DNA of 64,000 nucleotides, taken from contig NZ_LLWQ01000141.1 of NCBI RefSeq assembly GCF_001447385.1, positions 1 to 64,000 of the forward strand. Direction: 5' to 3'. Position 1 is the stretch's first letter; each line of letters begins with the position of its first letter. A program made the position numbers and the translations under genes. This DNA is from Paracoccus sp. MKU1 (GTDB lineage: Bacteria; Pseudomonadota; Alphaproteobacteria; Rhodobacterales; Rhodobacteraceae). Below are positions 29,902 through 40,995 of the stretch, piece by piece. Below the pieces are notes generated by a model that was not told the origin of the DNA, did not search any database, and saw only the letters and a list, made by a program, of their open reading frames with translations.

Positions 29902-30858
29902 ATGTCCTTCCGCACGCAACCTGCCGCGCCCGCCCGTCTGAACCGCTGCCAGCTTTTCGGCCCCGGCTCGCGCGAGTCGCTGTTCGAAAAGATGGCCGGC
30001 TCGGCCGCCGATGTCATCAACCTGGATCTGGAGGATTCGGTGGCGCCCGACGACAAGGAACAGGCGCGCCGCAACGTGATCCAGGCCATCGGCGATATCG
30101 ACTGGGGAACCAAGACCCTGTCGGTGCGCATCAACGGGCTGGACACGCCCTATTGGTATCGCGACGTGGTGGACCTGCTGGAACAGGCCGGCGAGCGGCT
30201 GGACCTGATCATGATCCCCAAGGTCGGCAACGCCGCCGACATCTATGCCGTGGACGCGCTGGTGACGGCCGTCGAGGCCGCCAAGGGCCGGCAAAAGCGC
30301 ATCGGCCTGGAGGTGATCATCGAATCCGCCGCCGGCATCACCCATGTCGAGGAGATCGCCGCCGCGAGCCCCCGCTTGCAGGCGATGAGCCTGGGCGCGG
30401 CAGATTTCGCCGCCAGCATGGGCATGGCCACCACCGGCATCGGCGGCACCCAGGAAAACTACTACATGCTGCACGAGGGTGCGAAATACTGGTCCGACCC
30501 CTGGCACTGGGCGCAGACCGCCATCGTCGCCGCCTGCCGCACCCATGGCGTGCTGCCGGTCGACGGCCCCTTCGGCGATTTCAGCGACGACGAGGGCTTC
30601 CGGGCGCAGGCCCGCCGCTCGGCCACGCTGGGCATGGTCGGCAAATGGGCGATTCATCCCAAGCAGGTGGCGCTGGCCAACGAGATCTTTTCGCCCAGCG
30701 AAAAGGCCGTGACCGAGGCGCGCGAGATCCTGGCGGCGATGGAGGAAGCCAAGCGGACCGGCGCCGGCGCGACCGTATACAAAGGTAGACTGGTTGACAT
30801 AGCGTCCATCCGTCAGGCACAAGTGATCGTGCGTCAGGCAGAATTGATCGGGGCCTGA
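29902..30858 (+). CDS. mcl1: L-malyl-CoA / beta-methylmalyl-CoA lyase
   Basis: The enzyme cleaves malyl-CoA to acetyl-CoA and glyoxylate, and beta-methylmalyl-CoA to propionyl-CoA and glyoxylate, in the ethylmalonyl-CoA pathway. The product has 318 residues, the family length, with a CitE-like TIM barrel: LFGPGSRESLFEKMAGSAADVINLDLEDSV, then RIGLEVIIESAAGI (catalytic Glu region), and GGTQENYYMLHEGAKYWSDPWHWAQ. The start at 29902 gives MSFRTQPAAPARLN as in relatives. Upstream in-frame residues are a shadow of dat. Paracoccus uses this pathway for acetate, consistent with the assignment. Confidence 0.93.
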   Translation: MSFRTQPAAPARLNRCQLFGPGSRESLFEKMAGSAADVINLDLEDSVAPDDKEQARRNVIQAIGDIDWGTKTLSVRINGLDTPYWYRDVVDLLEQAGERLDLIMIPKVGNAADIYAVDALVTAVEAAKGRQKRIGLEVIIESAAGITHVEEIAAASPRLQAMSLGAADFAASMGMATTGIGGTQENYYMLHEGAKYWSDPWHWAQTAIVAACRTHGVLPVDGPFGDFSDDEGFRAQARRSATLGMVGKWAIHPKQVALANEIFSPSEKAVTEAREILAAMEEAKRTGAGATVYKGRLVDIASIRQAQVIVRQAELIGA

Positions 30859-31273
30859 CCTGCAAGGATACCTGGGCGGCTACGCGGGGAGGCTGGCCGC
30901 CATGACAGGGGAGGAGCAACAGGCCCTGCGGCTGCGCGGGGCCTGTTGTCGTTGGGCCAAACGCTTTGGGCGGGCCACAGAAATTCCTTTTTAATCAATG
31001 CTCTGCATGCCGCGCTGCCGGGCGCGGCTTTGACTGTCCTTATGGGCTTCAGCCCTCGGCGTCGCAGGTTTCGGGGCGCCTGGCACTTCGGGCCAGCGGA
31101 TCGGGCGTCCGGTGGCGCGGTGCCCAGTCGGGAATCGGCGATTCGGGCATGGCCGGCAACGGGCCGCCGGAGAGGCTCCGGCTGCCGGGTATTGCTGCCC
31201 CCGGGTTGACCGGGCGCTTGCGGTGATCTTCGCGTGCCATCTTTCGATCCGCTTTCGAACCAGCCCGCAGCAC
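30859..31273. other. Convergent non-coding region after malyl-CoA lyase
   Basis: It holds one notable element, a perfect 10-bp hairpin (CAACAGGCCC 30917-30926 with GGGCCTGTTG 30939-30948), without a T-run. The remaining 325 bp has open frames on both strands, but all are Arg/Pro-rich, overlap each other and match no family I know. I see no gene. Confidence 0.5.
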
Positions 31274-32892
<1,619 letters not shown>

Positions 32893-32896
<4 letters not shown>

Positions 32897-33698
32897 GGCG
32901 ACCTGCGTAGTCTGGGATCCAGCGCGTCGCGCAGCCCGTCGCCCAGCAGGTTCAGCCCCAACACGGTGACGACGATGGCGAGGCCGGGGATGATGGCGAC
33001 ATGCGGGGCCAGCGCCACCATGGTCTGCGCCTCGGCCAGCATCCGGCCCCAGCTGGGCGTGGGCGGCTGCGCGCCGAGGCCGACATAGGAAAGGCCCGCT
33101 TCGGCCAGGATGCCCAGGCTGAACTGGATGGTGCCCTGCACGATCAGGAGGTTGGCGATGTTCGGCAGGATGTGCTGGGTGCTGATCCGGCTCGCGCCCT
33201 TGCCCGCGACCTGGGCCGCGCGGATATAGTCCAGCGTCCAGATCGGCAGCGCGGCCCCGCGGGTGACGCGGGCAAAGACCGGGATGTTGAAGATGCCGAT
33301 GGCGATGATCGCGTTCAGCGCCGATGGCCCCAGCGCCGCGGTGATCAGGATGGCGATGACGAGGCTGGGAAAGGCGAAGACCAGGTCGTTGCCGCGCATG
33401 ACGATCTCGTCGATCCAGCCGCCGCGCGCCGCGGCGAGCAGGCCCAGCGGCACGCCGAAACCCATGCCGATGCCCACCGCGACCAGCGCCACCGCGATCG
33501 AGGTGCGGGCGCCGACCATGATCATCGACAGCATGTCGCGGCCGAAATGGTCGGTGCCCAGCCAATGCTGGCCCGAGGGCGGCAGCAGCTTCTGTGCGAT
33601 GGCGAGCTGCGTCACATCGGCCGGCGTCCAGATGAACGAGACCAGCGCCGCGACCAGCGCCAGCCCGGAAAGCAGGGCGCCGAGGATCAGCGAGGCCC

Positions 33699-33702
<4 letters not shown>
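32893..33702 (-). CDS. Dipeptide-type ABC transporter permease (DppC-like)
   Basis: The product has 269 residues, about six membrane segments. It contains HWLGTDHFGRDMLSMIMVGARTSIAVAL, the DppC/OppC hallmark, and the EAA-type loop AAQVAGKGASRISTQHILPNI. Coupled to its neighbours by ATGA overlaps on both sides. It forms the channel with the DppB-like protein. Confidence 0.92.
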
Positions 33703-34637
<935 letters not shown>

Positions 34638-34651
34638 GGGGAAACGCTAGT

Positions 34652-34677
34652 GCGGCTTTCCGCGCCGGTAAAGCCGC
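34652..34677 (-). other. Hairpin between the MFS gene and the dipeptide permeases
   Basis: GCGGCTTT (34652-34659) pairs with AAAGCCGC (34670-34677). It lies 9 bp beyond the end of the MFS gene (minus strand) and 15 bp before the DppB-like start. No T-run, so termination is uncertain. Confidence 0.4.
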
Positions 34678-34685
34678 CTTTGCGG

Positions 34686-36320
34686 TCAGGGCACTTCCAG
34701 CTTGCCGATCAGCGGCACGTCGTCGTCCAGGCTGACGGTGTGGCGCTCGATCATGCGGTGGACGACCGGCGGCTCCTTGCCCCGATGCAGCTTGTTGATG
34801 TCCTGATAGGTTTCGAAATCCGCCTTGGTGCGGCGCAGGTTGTGGCGGATGTATTCGTCCCAGGTGGCGATGTGATAGCTTTCGGTCCATCGCTCCGGAT
34901 GTTCCAGATCGCGCAGCAGCGCCCAGTTCCGCGCGCCGTCGCGGCGGCGGATATTGCGGCGCGCCGCCATCAGGCGCAGGAATTCCGGCACGTCCAGCTG
35001 GTCGATCTCGTAATCCACCATCACCATGATCGGCCCCGAGCGGCCGCGCAGGTCCAGCGCCAACTCGGGCTCGCGAAAGCGGTTCACCGGGTCCAGGTCC
35101 AGCGTGCCGAATTCCGGGATGCGCAGCCAGTGCCCCAGCACCGCGCCCAGGAACAGCGGCAGCGAGGCGGCGATCAGCGCCGTCTCCACGTCGTAATTGT
35201 TGGTGACCGAGCCCCAGGCCCAGCTGCCCGCCGCCATGCCGCCAAAGACCGCGGTCTGGTAGAGCGCCAGCGCCCGCGCCACCACCCAGCGCGGCGTCGA
35301 AAGCTGTACGGTGACGTTGAACAGCGACAGCGCCAGCACCCAGCTTGCGCCTGCGGGCAGCATGGCCAGCGCGTGCAGCCAGGTGCTTTCGGTCAGCGCC
35401 AGCAGCAACGCCGAGGCGCCGAAGGCGGCGAAGGCGACGCGGACCACGTTCTCATTGTCCAGCCGCTCGCGCACCAGCGGGTTGATCAGCGCGCCGCAGA
35501 TCGCGCCGACCCCGAAGCTTCCCAGCAGCAGGCCGAACAGCAGCGAGCCGCCCGCCGGGTTCTGCTTGGCCACCAGCGGCAAGAGCGCCATGACGACGAT
35601 GGCCGAAAAGCCGAACAGCCCCCCGCGCGTCAGCACCCGGACCAGGTTCGGCGACAGCGCCACATAGCGCAGCCCGGCGCCCACCGCGGCGACGAAGGGC
35701 TCGGGCGTGGTGGTGCGGGGCGGCGTCACCGGATGCCAGCGCATGAGCGCGCCGAGCAGCGGAATGTAGCTCACGGCGTTGACCGCGAAGGCGGCGGCGG
35801 CGCCGAAGGCGGCGGTGATGATCCCGCCCGCCGCCGGCCCGACGCTGCGCATCAGGTTGAAGCCGACCGAGTTCAGCGAGACCGCCGCCGGCAAGTCGTC
35901 GCGCGGCACCAGATCCTGCATGCTGGCCTGCCAGGGCGGGTTGTAGATCGCCTGCCCGACCCCGATCAGGAAGGTCAGCGACAACAGCAGCAGGGGCGTC
36001 ATCCAGCCCTGCCAGGTCAGCACCGCCAAAAGCACCGAGACCAGCGCCATGAAGACCTGCGCGCCCAGCAGCAGGGTGCGGCGGTCGAAGATATCGGCCA
36101 GCGCGCCCGACAGCAGCGCGAACAGCATGATCGGCAGCGTGTTCGATGCCTGCACCAGCGCAATCAGCGTCGCCGAATCGGTCAGTTGCGTCATCATCCA
36201 GGCTGCGCCCACCGCCTGCACAAGCCCGCCGAAATTCGAGATCAGCGTCGCCGACCAGAGCAGGCGAAAGTCGCGGTGGCGAAACGGGGCAAAGGGGCTC
36301 TTGCGGGCAGGGGCTGGCAT
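34686..36320 (-). CDS. MFS exporter with C-terminal soluble domain (MFS_3/EntS type)
   Basis: The product has 544 residues. The first 400 or so form a 12-helix major-facilitator fold with FRHRDFRLLWSATLISNFGG at the start, like enterobactin exporters. From about residue 410 a soluble domain begins (GRSGPIMVMVDYEID) with TWDEYIRHNLRRTKADFE. This resembles the small alpha-beta barrel tail seen in this MFS subgroup. The substrate is unknown. It diverges from dadA across 258 bp. Confidence 0.85.
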   Translation of the reverse strand: MPAPARKSPFAPFRHRDFRLLWSATLISNFGGLVQAVGAAWMMTQLTDSATLIALVQASNTLPIMLFALLSGALADIFDRRTLLLGAQVFMALVSVLLAVLTWQGWMTPLLLLSLTFLIGVGQAIYNPPWQASMQDLVPRDDLPAAVSLNSVGFNLMRSVGPAAGGIITAAFGAAAAFAVNAVSYIPLLGALMRWHPVTPPRTTTPEPFVAAVGAGLRYVALSPNLVRVLTRGGLFGFSAIVVMALLPLVAKQNPAGGSLLFGLLLGSFGVGAICGALINPLVRERLDNENVVRVAFAAFGASALLLALTESTWLHALAMLPAGASWVLALSLFNVTVQLSTPRWVVARALALYQTAVFGGMAAGSWAWGSVTNNYDVETALIAASLPLFLGAVLGHWLRIPEFGTLDLDPVNRFREPELALDLRGRSGPIMVMVDYEIDQLDVPEFLRLMAARRNIRRRDGARNWALLRDLEHPERWTESYHIATWDEYIRHNLRRTKADFETYQDINKLHRGKEPPVVHRMIERHTVSLDDDVPLIGKLEVP

Positions 36321-36436
36321 GATCCGAAAAATCTGGGGCGCGCGGCGATACGCCCAACCTTAGGCAGAGCCCCGCTGGGCCGCAATCGGGGTGGCCGATT
36401 CTTTCCGGACCCGCCTTTTCTTCCACAAGTCGGAGA

Positions 36437-36461
36437 TATGATCGAAGAATATTCGATCATA
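36437..36461. promoter_or_regulatory. 25-bp inverted repeat, probable operator before dadA
   Basis: TATGATCGAA (36437-36446) is an exact inverted copy of TTCGATCATA (36452-36461) around GAATA. It is AT-rich in a GC-rich setting and lies in the divergent space between the MFS gene and dadA, 118 bp before the dadA start. The regulator is not identified. Confidence 0.6.
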
Positions 36462-36578
36462 ATGCGATAATGACGGATATACTTGTAGTCCAACCACGAT
36501 CTTGCGGCGGAATCGGGATTTCATTTCTGCGCGGGCTGCTATCCTTGCCTTCAACTCGGATTTGGGAGGTGCGCGAAT

Positions 36579-37880
36579 ATGAAGATCATCGTTCTTGGTG
36601 CCGGCGTCCTGGGCGTCACCTCGGCCTGGTATCTGGCCAAGGCCGGGCATGAGGTGACGGTGATCGACCGGCAGGAGGGGCCGGCGCTGGAAACCAGCTT
36701 TGCCAATGCCGGCGAGATCTCGCCCGGCTATTCCTCGCCCTGGGCGGCGCCCGGCGTGCCGCTGAAGGCGATGAAATGGATGTTCCAGCGCCATGCGCCG
36801 CTGGTCATCCAGCCCAGGCTGGACTGGCAGCGCGTGTCCTGGATGGCGCGGATGCTGGCGAACTGCACCTCCTCGGCCTATGCCGTGAACAAAAGCCGCA
36901 TGGTGCGGCTGGCCGAATACAGCCGCGACTGCCTGGGCGAGCTGCGGGCCGAGACCGGCATCCGCTATGACGAGCGCACGCAGGGCACCTTGCAGGTGTT
37001 CCGCAAGCAGCAGCAACTCGACGCGGCCGGCAAGGATATCGAGGTGCTCAAGGCCGACGGCGTGCCCTTCGAAGTCCTGGACCGCGACGGCTGCGTCGCC
37101 GCCGAGCCGGGGCTGGCCGGTTCGGCCGAGCGGATCGTGGGCGGGCTGCGCCTGCCGGGCGACGAGACCGGCGATTGCTTCCTGTTCACCAACCGCTTGG
37201 CCGAGATGGCGGCGGCGGCCGGCGTGACCTTCCGCTGGGGCGTCAGCATCGAGGCGCTGGAGGCCGAGGGCGGCCGCATCAGCGCCGTGCGCACCGACCA
37301 AGGCCGGCTGACCGCCGACCGCTATGTGCTGGCCATGGGTTCCTATTCGCCGCAGATAGTGCGGCATCTGGGCTTGCGGCTGCCGGTCTATCCGCTCAAG
37401 GGCTATTCGCTGACCATCGACATCCAGGACGAAAGCCGTGCGCCGGTCTCGACGGTGATGGACGAGACCTACAAGGTCGCGATCACCCGCCTGGGCGACC
37501 GCATCCGCGTCGGCGGGCTGGCCGAGATCGCCGGCTACGACCTGAGCCTGAACCCGCGCCGGCGCGAGACGCTGGCGAAATCGGTGGGCGAGCTGTTCGG
37601 CGGCGCAGGCGATGCGGATCAGGCGCTGTTCTGGACCGGGCTGCGGCCGATGACGCCGGACGGCACGCCCATCGTCGGCGCGACGCCGATCCCGAACCTT
37701 TACCTGAACACCGGGCACGGGACGCTGGGCTGGACCATGTCGGCGGGTTCGGGGCGGCTGCTCGCCGATCTGATCTCGGGCCGCAAGCCCGATATCGCCG
37801 CCGAGGATCTGGGCTATGCCCGCTATCTGCGCGGCGCCAAGGCAGCGGTTCGGCCGGCGCTGCAACCCGCCCGCGCCTGA
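36579..37880 (+). CDS. dadA: D-amino-acid dehydrogenase, small subunit type
   Basis: DadA oxidises D-amino acids, chiefly D-alanine, to keto acids and ammonia and feeds electrons to the respiratory chain. The product has 433 residues. The FAD-binding [22 protein letters not shown] is at the N terminus, followed by [21 protein letters not shown], a DadA hallmark, and the C-terminal [15 protein letters not shown] and [22 protein letters not shown] lies 8 bp before the start. No alanine racemase gene is next to it. Confidence 0.95.
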   Translation: MKIIVLGAGVLGVTSAWYLAKAGHEVTVIDRQEGPALETSFANAGEISPGYSSPWAAPGVPLKAMKWMFQRHAPLVIQPRLDWQRVSWMARMLANCTSSAYAVNKSRMVRLAEYSRDCLGELRAETGIRYDERTQGTLQVFRKQQQLDAAGKDIEVLKADGVPFEVLDRDGCVAAEPGLAGSAERIVGGLRLPGDETGDCFLFTNRLAEMAAAAGVTFRWGVSIEALEAEGGRISAVRTDQGRLTADRYVLAMGSYSPQIVRHLGLRLPVYPLKGYSLTIDIQDESRAPVSTVMDETYKVAITRLGDRIRVGGLAEIAGYDLSLNPRRRETLAKSVGELFGGAGDADQALFWTGLRPMTPDGTPIVGATPIPNLYLNTGHGTLGWTMSAGSGRLLADLISGRKPDIAAEDLGYARYLRGAKAAVRPALQPARA

Positions 37881-37895
37881 CATCGCGGCAGGCAT

Positions 37896-37927
37896 GAAAA
37901 AAGGGGGCCCTTAAGGCCCCCTTTCTT
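37896..37927. terminator. Bidirectional terminator between dadA and the YeaQ-type gene
   Basis: AAAGGGGGCC (37900-37909) pairs with GGCCCCCTTT (37915-37924) around CTTAA, with As on the left and TTTCTT on the right. It serves two converging genes. Confidence 0.88.
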
Positions 37928-37941
37928 GCGGTTCGGCCGGA

Positions 37942-38202
37942 TCAGGCTCGCTTGACGAGCTGCAGCACCACCAGCAGGATCACCGCGCCGAGCGTGGCGA
38001 AGATGATCGTGCCGAGGATCGGGGCCGAGGCGCCCATTCCGATGCCGAGCATCGGGAACAGCCAGCCCGCGATCACCGCACCCAGGATGCCGATGACGAT
38101 GTTCATCAGCAGGCCCTCGCCATGGCCCTTGACGATCACTCCGGCCAGCCAGCCGGCGATCGCGCCGATGATGAGGGTGATGAGCAGGGCGGTCAGGGTC
38201 AT
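37942..38202 (-). CDS. GlsB/YeaQ/YmgE-family small membrane protein
   Basis: The product has 86 residues and three hydrophobic segments rich in Gly and Ile (ALLITLIIGAIAGWLAG, MNIVIGILGAVIAGWLF, TIIFATLGAVILLVVLQL). The family is often called transglycosylase-associated, and many members are induced by stress; the biochemical role is unsettled. The start at 38202 is preceded by GGAAGG on the minus strand; the longer frame to 38331 adds non-conserved residues. Confidence 0.9.
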   Translation of the reverse strand: MTLTALLITLIIGAIAGWLAGVIVKGHGEGLLMNIVIGILGAVIAGWLFPMLGIGMGASAPILGTIIFATLGAVILLVVLQLVKRA

Positions 38203-38516
38203 GAAATGCTTCCTTCCCTTGCAGGTTTCCGGCTTAAGGCCGGTCCGGCAAGCAAACGCCTTGCGCCCCGCGCGGGTTCCGAAACCCGGCATTTGTCCCC
38301 GGCAAGCGTAGAAAACCGCGCGTTTCGGCAACAGTTCGGTAACGATTGCGCATATCCCCGGGGTCCGAGGCTTGACGCCGCAGAACCGGCAAGGCTGATA
38401 AAGGGTTGGAACTTTTGCCCGCCCTCTGCTCGGGCGGGGCGCGTCATCCGACGCAACCTCACCGCTGCCACGGCCGCGTCCCTCCCGGGCGCGGCGCGTT
38501 ACGAAGGGAAATACCG
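38203..38516. other. Divergent intergenic region, YeaQ-type gene and L,D-transpeptidase
   Basis: It contains a CCGGCTTAAGGCCGG imperfect palindrome (about 38230-38244) close to the YeaQ-type start and a plus-strand promoter candidate at 38372-38401. Otherwise no gene is seen; open frames here are extensions of neighbours. Confidence 0.5.
38372..38401 (+). promoter_or_regulatory. Candidate promoter for the L,D-transpeptidase gene
   Basis: TTGACG (38372-38377), an 18-bp spacer and TGATAA (38396-38401). It lies 115 bp before the start codon. Confidence 0.45.
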
Positions 38517-39263
38517 ATGCGCCTTGCTCCGCTTCTGCTGGCGATGGGCCTTGGCCTTGCCGCCTGCGCGCCCACCCCCGAGACCCCGGCTGCGCCGCCG
38601 CCCGATCGAGGCGTCTATGGCGCGCGGACCGATACCGGCCCCAATGGCGAGCCGATCGAGATCCACGCCGTCCGCCCCGCCTATCTGACCGAGCGCAACC
38701 GCCGCCAGCAGGTTCCTTATAACGGTTCCGAGGCGCCGGGCACCATCGTCGTCGATCCCTATGCGCGTTTCCTGTATCACGTGCTGGGGAACGGCCAGGC
38801 GATGCGCTATGGTGTCGCAGTCGGCCAGGCGGGCAAGAATTTCCAGGGCACGGCGACGATCGGCCGCAAGCATGCCTGGCCCAGCTGGACGCCCACCGCG
38901 AACATGGTCCGCACCCAGCCCGAGCTTTACGGCCCGCTCAAGGGTGGGCTGCGCGGCGGGGTGGACAACCCGCTGGGTTCGCGCGCGCTGTATCTCTACA
39001 AGGGTGGGCGCGACACCATGTATCGCATCCACGGCACCATGGACCCGTCCTCGATCGGCAAGGCCACCTCGGCGGGCTGCATCCGGCTGTTCAACCAGGA
39101 CATCATGGACTTGTTCAACGAGATCCCCAGCGGCACGTCCGTCAAGGTCCGCACCCGGGCCGAAAGCCTGGCGCTGGAGGGGCCGCTGGTCGAATTGCCG
39201 AACGGCTACCTGGAACCGGCGGGGGGCGAGGTGCAGACCGCCGAGGCTCAGCCGGCGCAATAG
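38517..39263 (+). CDS. L,D-transpeptidase (YkuD domain) lipoprotein
   Basis: These enzymes make 3-3 peptidoglycan crosslinks or tether lipoprotein to the wall. The product has 248 residues. A lipoprotein signal ends in LGLAAC (Cys18 or so), followed by a Pro-rich linker. The YkuD domain runs from about residue 80 to 210, with His172 in RIHGTMD and the catalytic Cys188 in SAGCIRLFNQD. The start at 38517 follows GAAGGGAA and begins the signal. The catalytic pair is intact, so it should be active in the periplasm. Confidence 0.93.
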   Translation: MRLAPLLLAMGLGLAACAPTPETPAAPPPDRGVYGARTDTGPNGEPIEIHAVRPAYLTERNRRQQVPYNGSEAPGTIVVDPYARFLYHVLGNGQAMRYGVAVGQAGKNFQGTATIGRKHAWPSWTPTANMVRTQPELYGPLKGGLRGGVDNPLGSRALYLYKGGRDTMYRIHGTMDPSSIGKATSAGCIRLFNQDIMDLFNEIPSGTSVKVRTRAESLALEGPLVELPNGYLEPAGGEVQTAEAQPAQ

Positions 39264-39289
39264 CCGCGCCCGGATCGCTGCCATTTTCG

Positions 39290-39325
39290 CGCCCCGGCCC
39301 GGTCACGGCCGGGGCGTTCTTTCTC
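39290..39325 (+). terminator. Terminator after the L,D-transpeptidase gene
   Basis: CGCCCCGGCC (39290-39299) pairs with GGCCGGGGCG (39307-39316), loop of seven, followed by TTCTTTCTC. Confidence 0.85.
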
Positions 39326-39387
39326 TGGCCAGCGCCGGCGGGCCGTGGCAGATTTCGCGCAGAAAGCGCCTGAAAGGGGAGAGTTCC

Positions 39388-39948
39388 ATGGCCAAGCCCG
39401 CCGATCAGACCACCGCAGGCTCGCGCGATCTGGATGCGCTTGTCGAGCAGACCCAGACCGCCGCGCTGCGCCTGCTGGACCAGGACGCGCTGAGCAGCTT
39501 GCAGCGCGAGCTGCGCGCCATGAAGCAGCGCGAGCCGGACGAGGCGGTGCGCAAGGCGCTAGGGCAGGCGATGCGCCGCGCCGCCGCCGAGAAGCGCCGC
39601 CGCAAGGAACAGGGCGAGGCGCTCGAGTCCGCCGCCCCCGAGCCTGTCGCCGATATCCCCGCCGCACCGGTCGCGCCGCCCGCCGAGGCGGCCAAGCCCC
39701 CGCGTCCGATTCCGCCCAAGCCGGACAAGGCCGAGCGCAAGCGCATCAAGGAAGCCGAGAAGGCCGAGAAGAAGCGCGTGAAAGAGGCCGAGAAGGCCGA
39801 GCGCAAGGCTGCGAAACAGGCGGCGAAGGCGGCCGAGAAGGAAGCCGCCAAGGCCGCCCGAAAGGCAGCAAGGGCGGCGCCTGCTGCCACCCTGAAAAAG
39901 GGCCGGGCGGGCAAGGGCGGGGCCCGCAAGGGCAAGAAGGCCGAATGA
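39388..39948 (+). CDS. Lys/Ala-rich basic protein of unknown function
   Basis: I do not recognise a named family. The 186-residue product has a structured-looking first third (SRDLDALVEQTQTAALRLLDQDALSSLQRELRAMKQ), likely helical, a Pro/Ala linker and a long C-terminal run of KAEKK, KAERKAAKQAAKAAEK and RKAARAAP-type repeats. The charged, repetitive tail is reminiscent of histone-H1-like or TolA-like segments, and low-complexity similarity alone would mislead. AAGGGGAGAG precedes the start. It is followed by the lytic transglycosylase gene after 71 bp. Confidence 0.75.
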   Translation: MAKPADQTTAGSRDLDALVEQTQTAALRLLDQDALSSLQRELRAMKQREPDEAVRKALGQAMRRAAAEKRRRKEQGEALESAAPEPVADIPAAPVAPPAEAAKPPRPIPPKPDKAERKRIKEAEKAEKKRVKEAEKAERKAAKQAAKAAEKEAAKAARKAARAAPAATLKKGRAGKGGARKGKKAE

Positions 39949-40019
39949 CGGCCGGCGCGGTTTTCAAGCCGCGCCCTGGCTGCTATGGGAAACCCGTCCG
40001 ATCCGTTTCCGAGTCTTGC

Positions 40020-40931
40020 ATGCGCCGTCTGGTCCTGACCCTTGTCGCCGTGCTGGCCGCAACCGCTGCCCCCGCCTATGAGGCGGTGGATGCGCTGCTG
40101 GGGCTGCGGGCGCCGCGCCCGTCCGAGAAGCTGCGCTGCACCGATGACGGGATGTATTGCATCTCGGTCGCCACCTATGTGCCCGATGTCTGCTCGGTCA
40201 TCGAGCGGGCGGCGGGCAGGAACGGACTCGACCCGCATTTTTTCGCCCGGCTCTTGTGGAAGGAAAGCCTGTTCGAGCCAGGCGCCATCAGCCCGGTCGG
40301 CGCCATGGGCATCGCCCAGTTCATGCCCGGCACCGCCCAGATGGTCGGGCTGGACGATCCCTTCAACCCGGCCAAGGCCATCGAGGCCTCGGCGCGCTAT
40401 CTGGCGACGCTGACCGCGAGCTTCGGCAATGTCGGCCTGGCCGCCGTCGCCTATAACGGCGGCGAGAACCGGGCGGCGCGTTTCGTCTCGCAGGGCGGCA
40501 GCCTGCCCTGGGAGACGCAGGATTACGTCCAGGCGATCACCGGCCAGACGGCCTGGATCTGGCGTGACACGCCTCCGGCCCGGCTGGACGTGCGGCTGGA
40601 CAAGGAGCGGCCCTTCCGCGAGGCCTGCATCGAGCTGGCCGGCAAGCGCAAGCTGCGCGAGTTCCAGACCCCCGAGCACCCCTGGCCCTGGGGCGTGATC
40701 GTCGCCACCCATCCCAGCCAGTCCGGCGTCAGCCAGCAGGTCGCCCGGCTGAACCGGCAATTGCGGCCGATCCTGGGCGGCAAGCGCGTGAGCTATGTGC
40801 ATCGCAAGGTTTCGGGCGGGCCGCGCAAGCTTTATACCGCGCAGATCGGCTATTCTTCGAAGACCGAGGCCCATGCCTTTTGCAACCGGCTGCGCAGCCT
40901 GGGCGGGCGTTGCCTGGTCCTGAAGAACTGA
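40020..40931 (+). CDS. Lytic transglycosylase with SPOR-like C-terminal region
   Basis: These enzymes cut the glycan strands of peptidoglycan with 1,6-anhydro product formation. The product has 303 residues with a signal peptide (first 19 residues, LVLTLVAVLAATAAPAY). The SLT domain covers about 45-180, with the catalytic Glu82 in WKESLFEPGAISPVGAMG, then GIAQFMPGTAQ and VAYNGGENR. The last 80 or so residues end YTAQIGYSSKTEAHAFCNRLRSLGG, like a SPOR fold that binds denuded glycan. ATG 40020 starts the signal; an upstream ATG overlapping the previous stop is less likely. Confidence 0.9.
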   Translation: MRRLVLTLVAVLAATAAPAYEAVDALLGLRAPRPSEKLRCTDDGMYCISVATYVPDVCSVIERAAGRNGLDPHFFARLLWKESLFEPGAISPVGAMGIAQFMPGTAQMVGLDDPFNPAKAIEASARYLATLTASFGNVGLAAVAYNGGENRAARFVSQGGSLPWETQDYVQAITGQTAWIWRDTPPARLDVRLDKERPFREACIELAGKRKLREFQTPEHPWPWGVIVATHPSQSGVSQQVARLNRQLRPILGGKRVSYVHRKVSGGPRKLYTAQIGYSSKTEAHAFCNRLRSLGGRCLVLKN

Positions 40932-40932
40932 A

Positions 40933-40955
40933 AACGCCGCGCGGCTGGCGGCGTT
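40933..40955. terminator. Hairpin between the lytic transglycosylase and binding-protein genes
   Basis: AACGCCGC (40933-40940) pairs with GCGGCGTT (40948-40955) around seven bases, between two converging genes. A short AAAA lies on the left. T-runs are weak, so efficiency is uncertain. Confidence 0.5.
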
Positions 40956-40958
40956 CCT

Positions 40959-40983
40959 TGAGTATTTGGGAAACGGTGAAACC
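40959..40983 (+). repeat. Diverged GAGTATTTGGG relative of the intergenic repeat
   Basis: TTGAGTATTTGGGAAACGG follows a hairpin at a gene end, in the same order as the hairpin plus GGGATATTTGG arrangement elsewhere in the window. Sequence identity to the core is limited. Confidence 0.35.
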
Positions 40984-40995
40984 GGTGCCGCTCGG

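Noticed and set aside
30946..31209. 87-residue frame after malyl-CoA lyase
   Set aside because: Starts close to a hairpin, no plausible ribosome binding site, and two other frames are equally open.
36470..36652. 60-residue frame before and into dadA
   Set aside because: Runs out of frame into dadA, which has the clear start and domain; no independent support.
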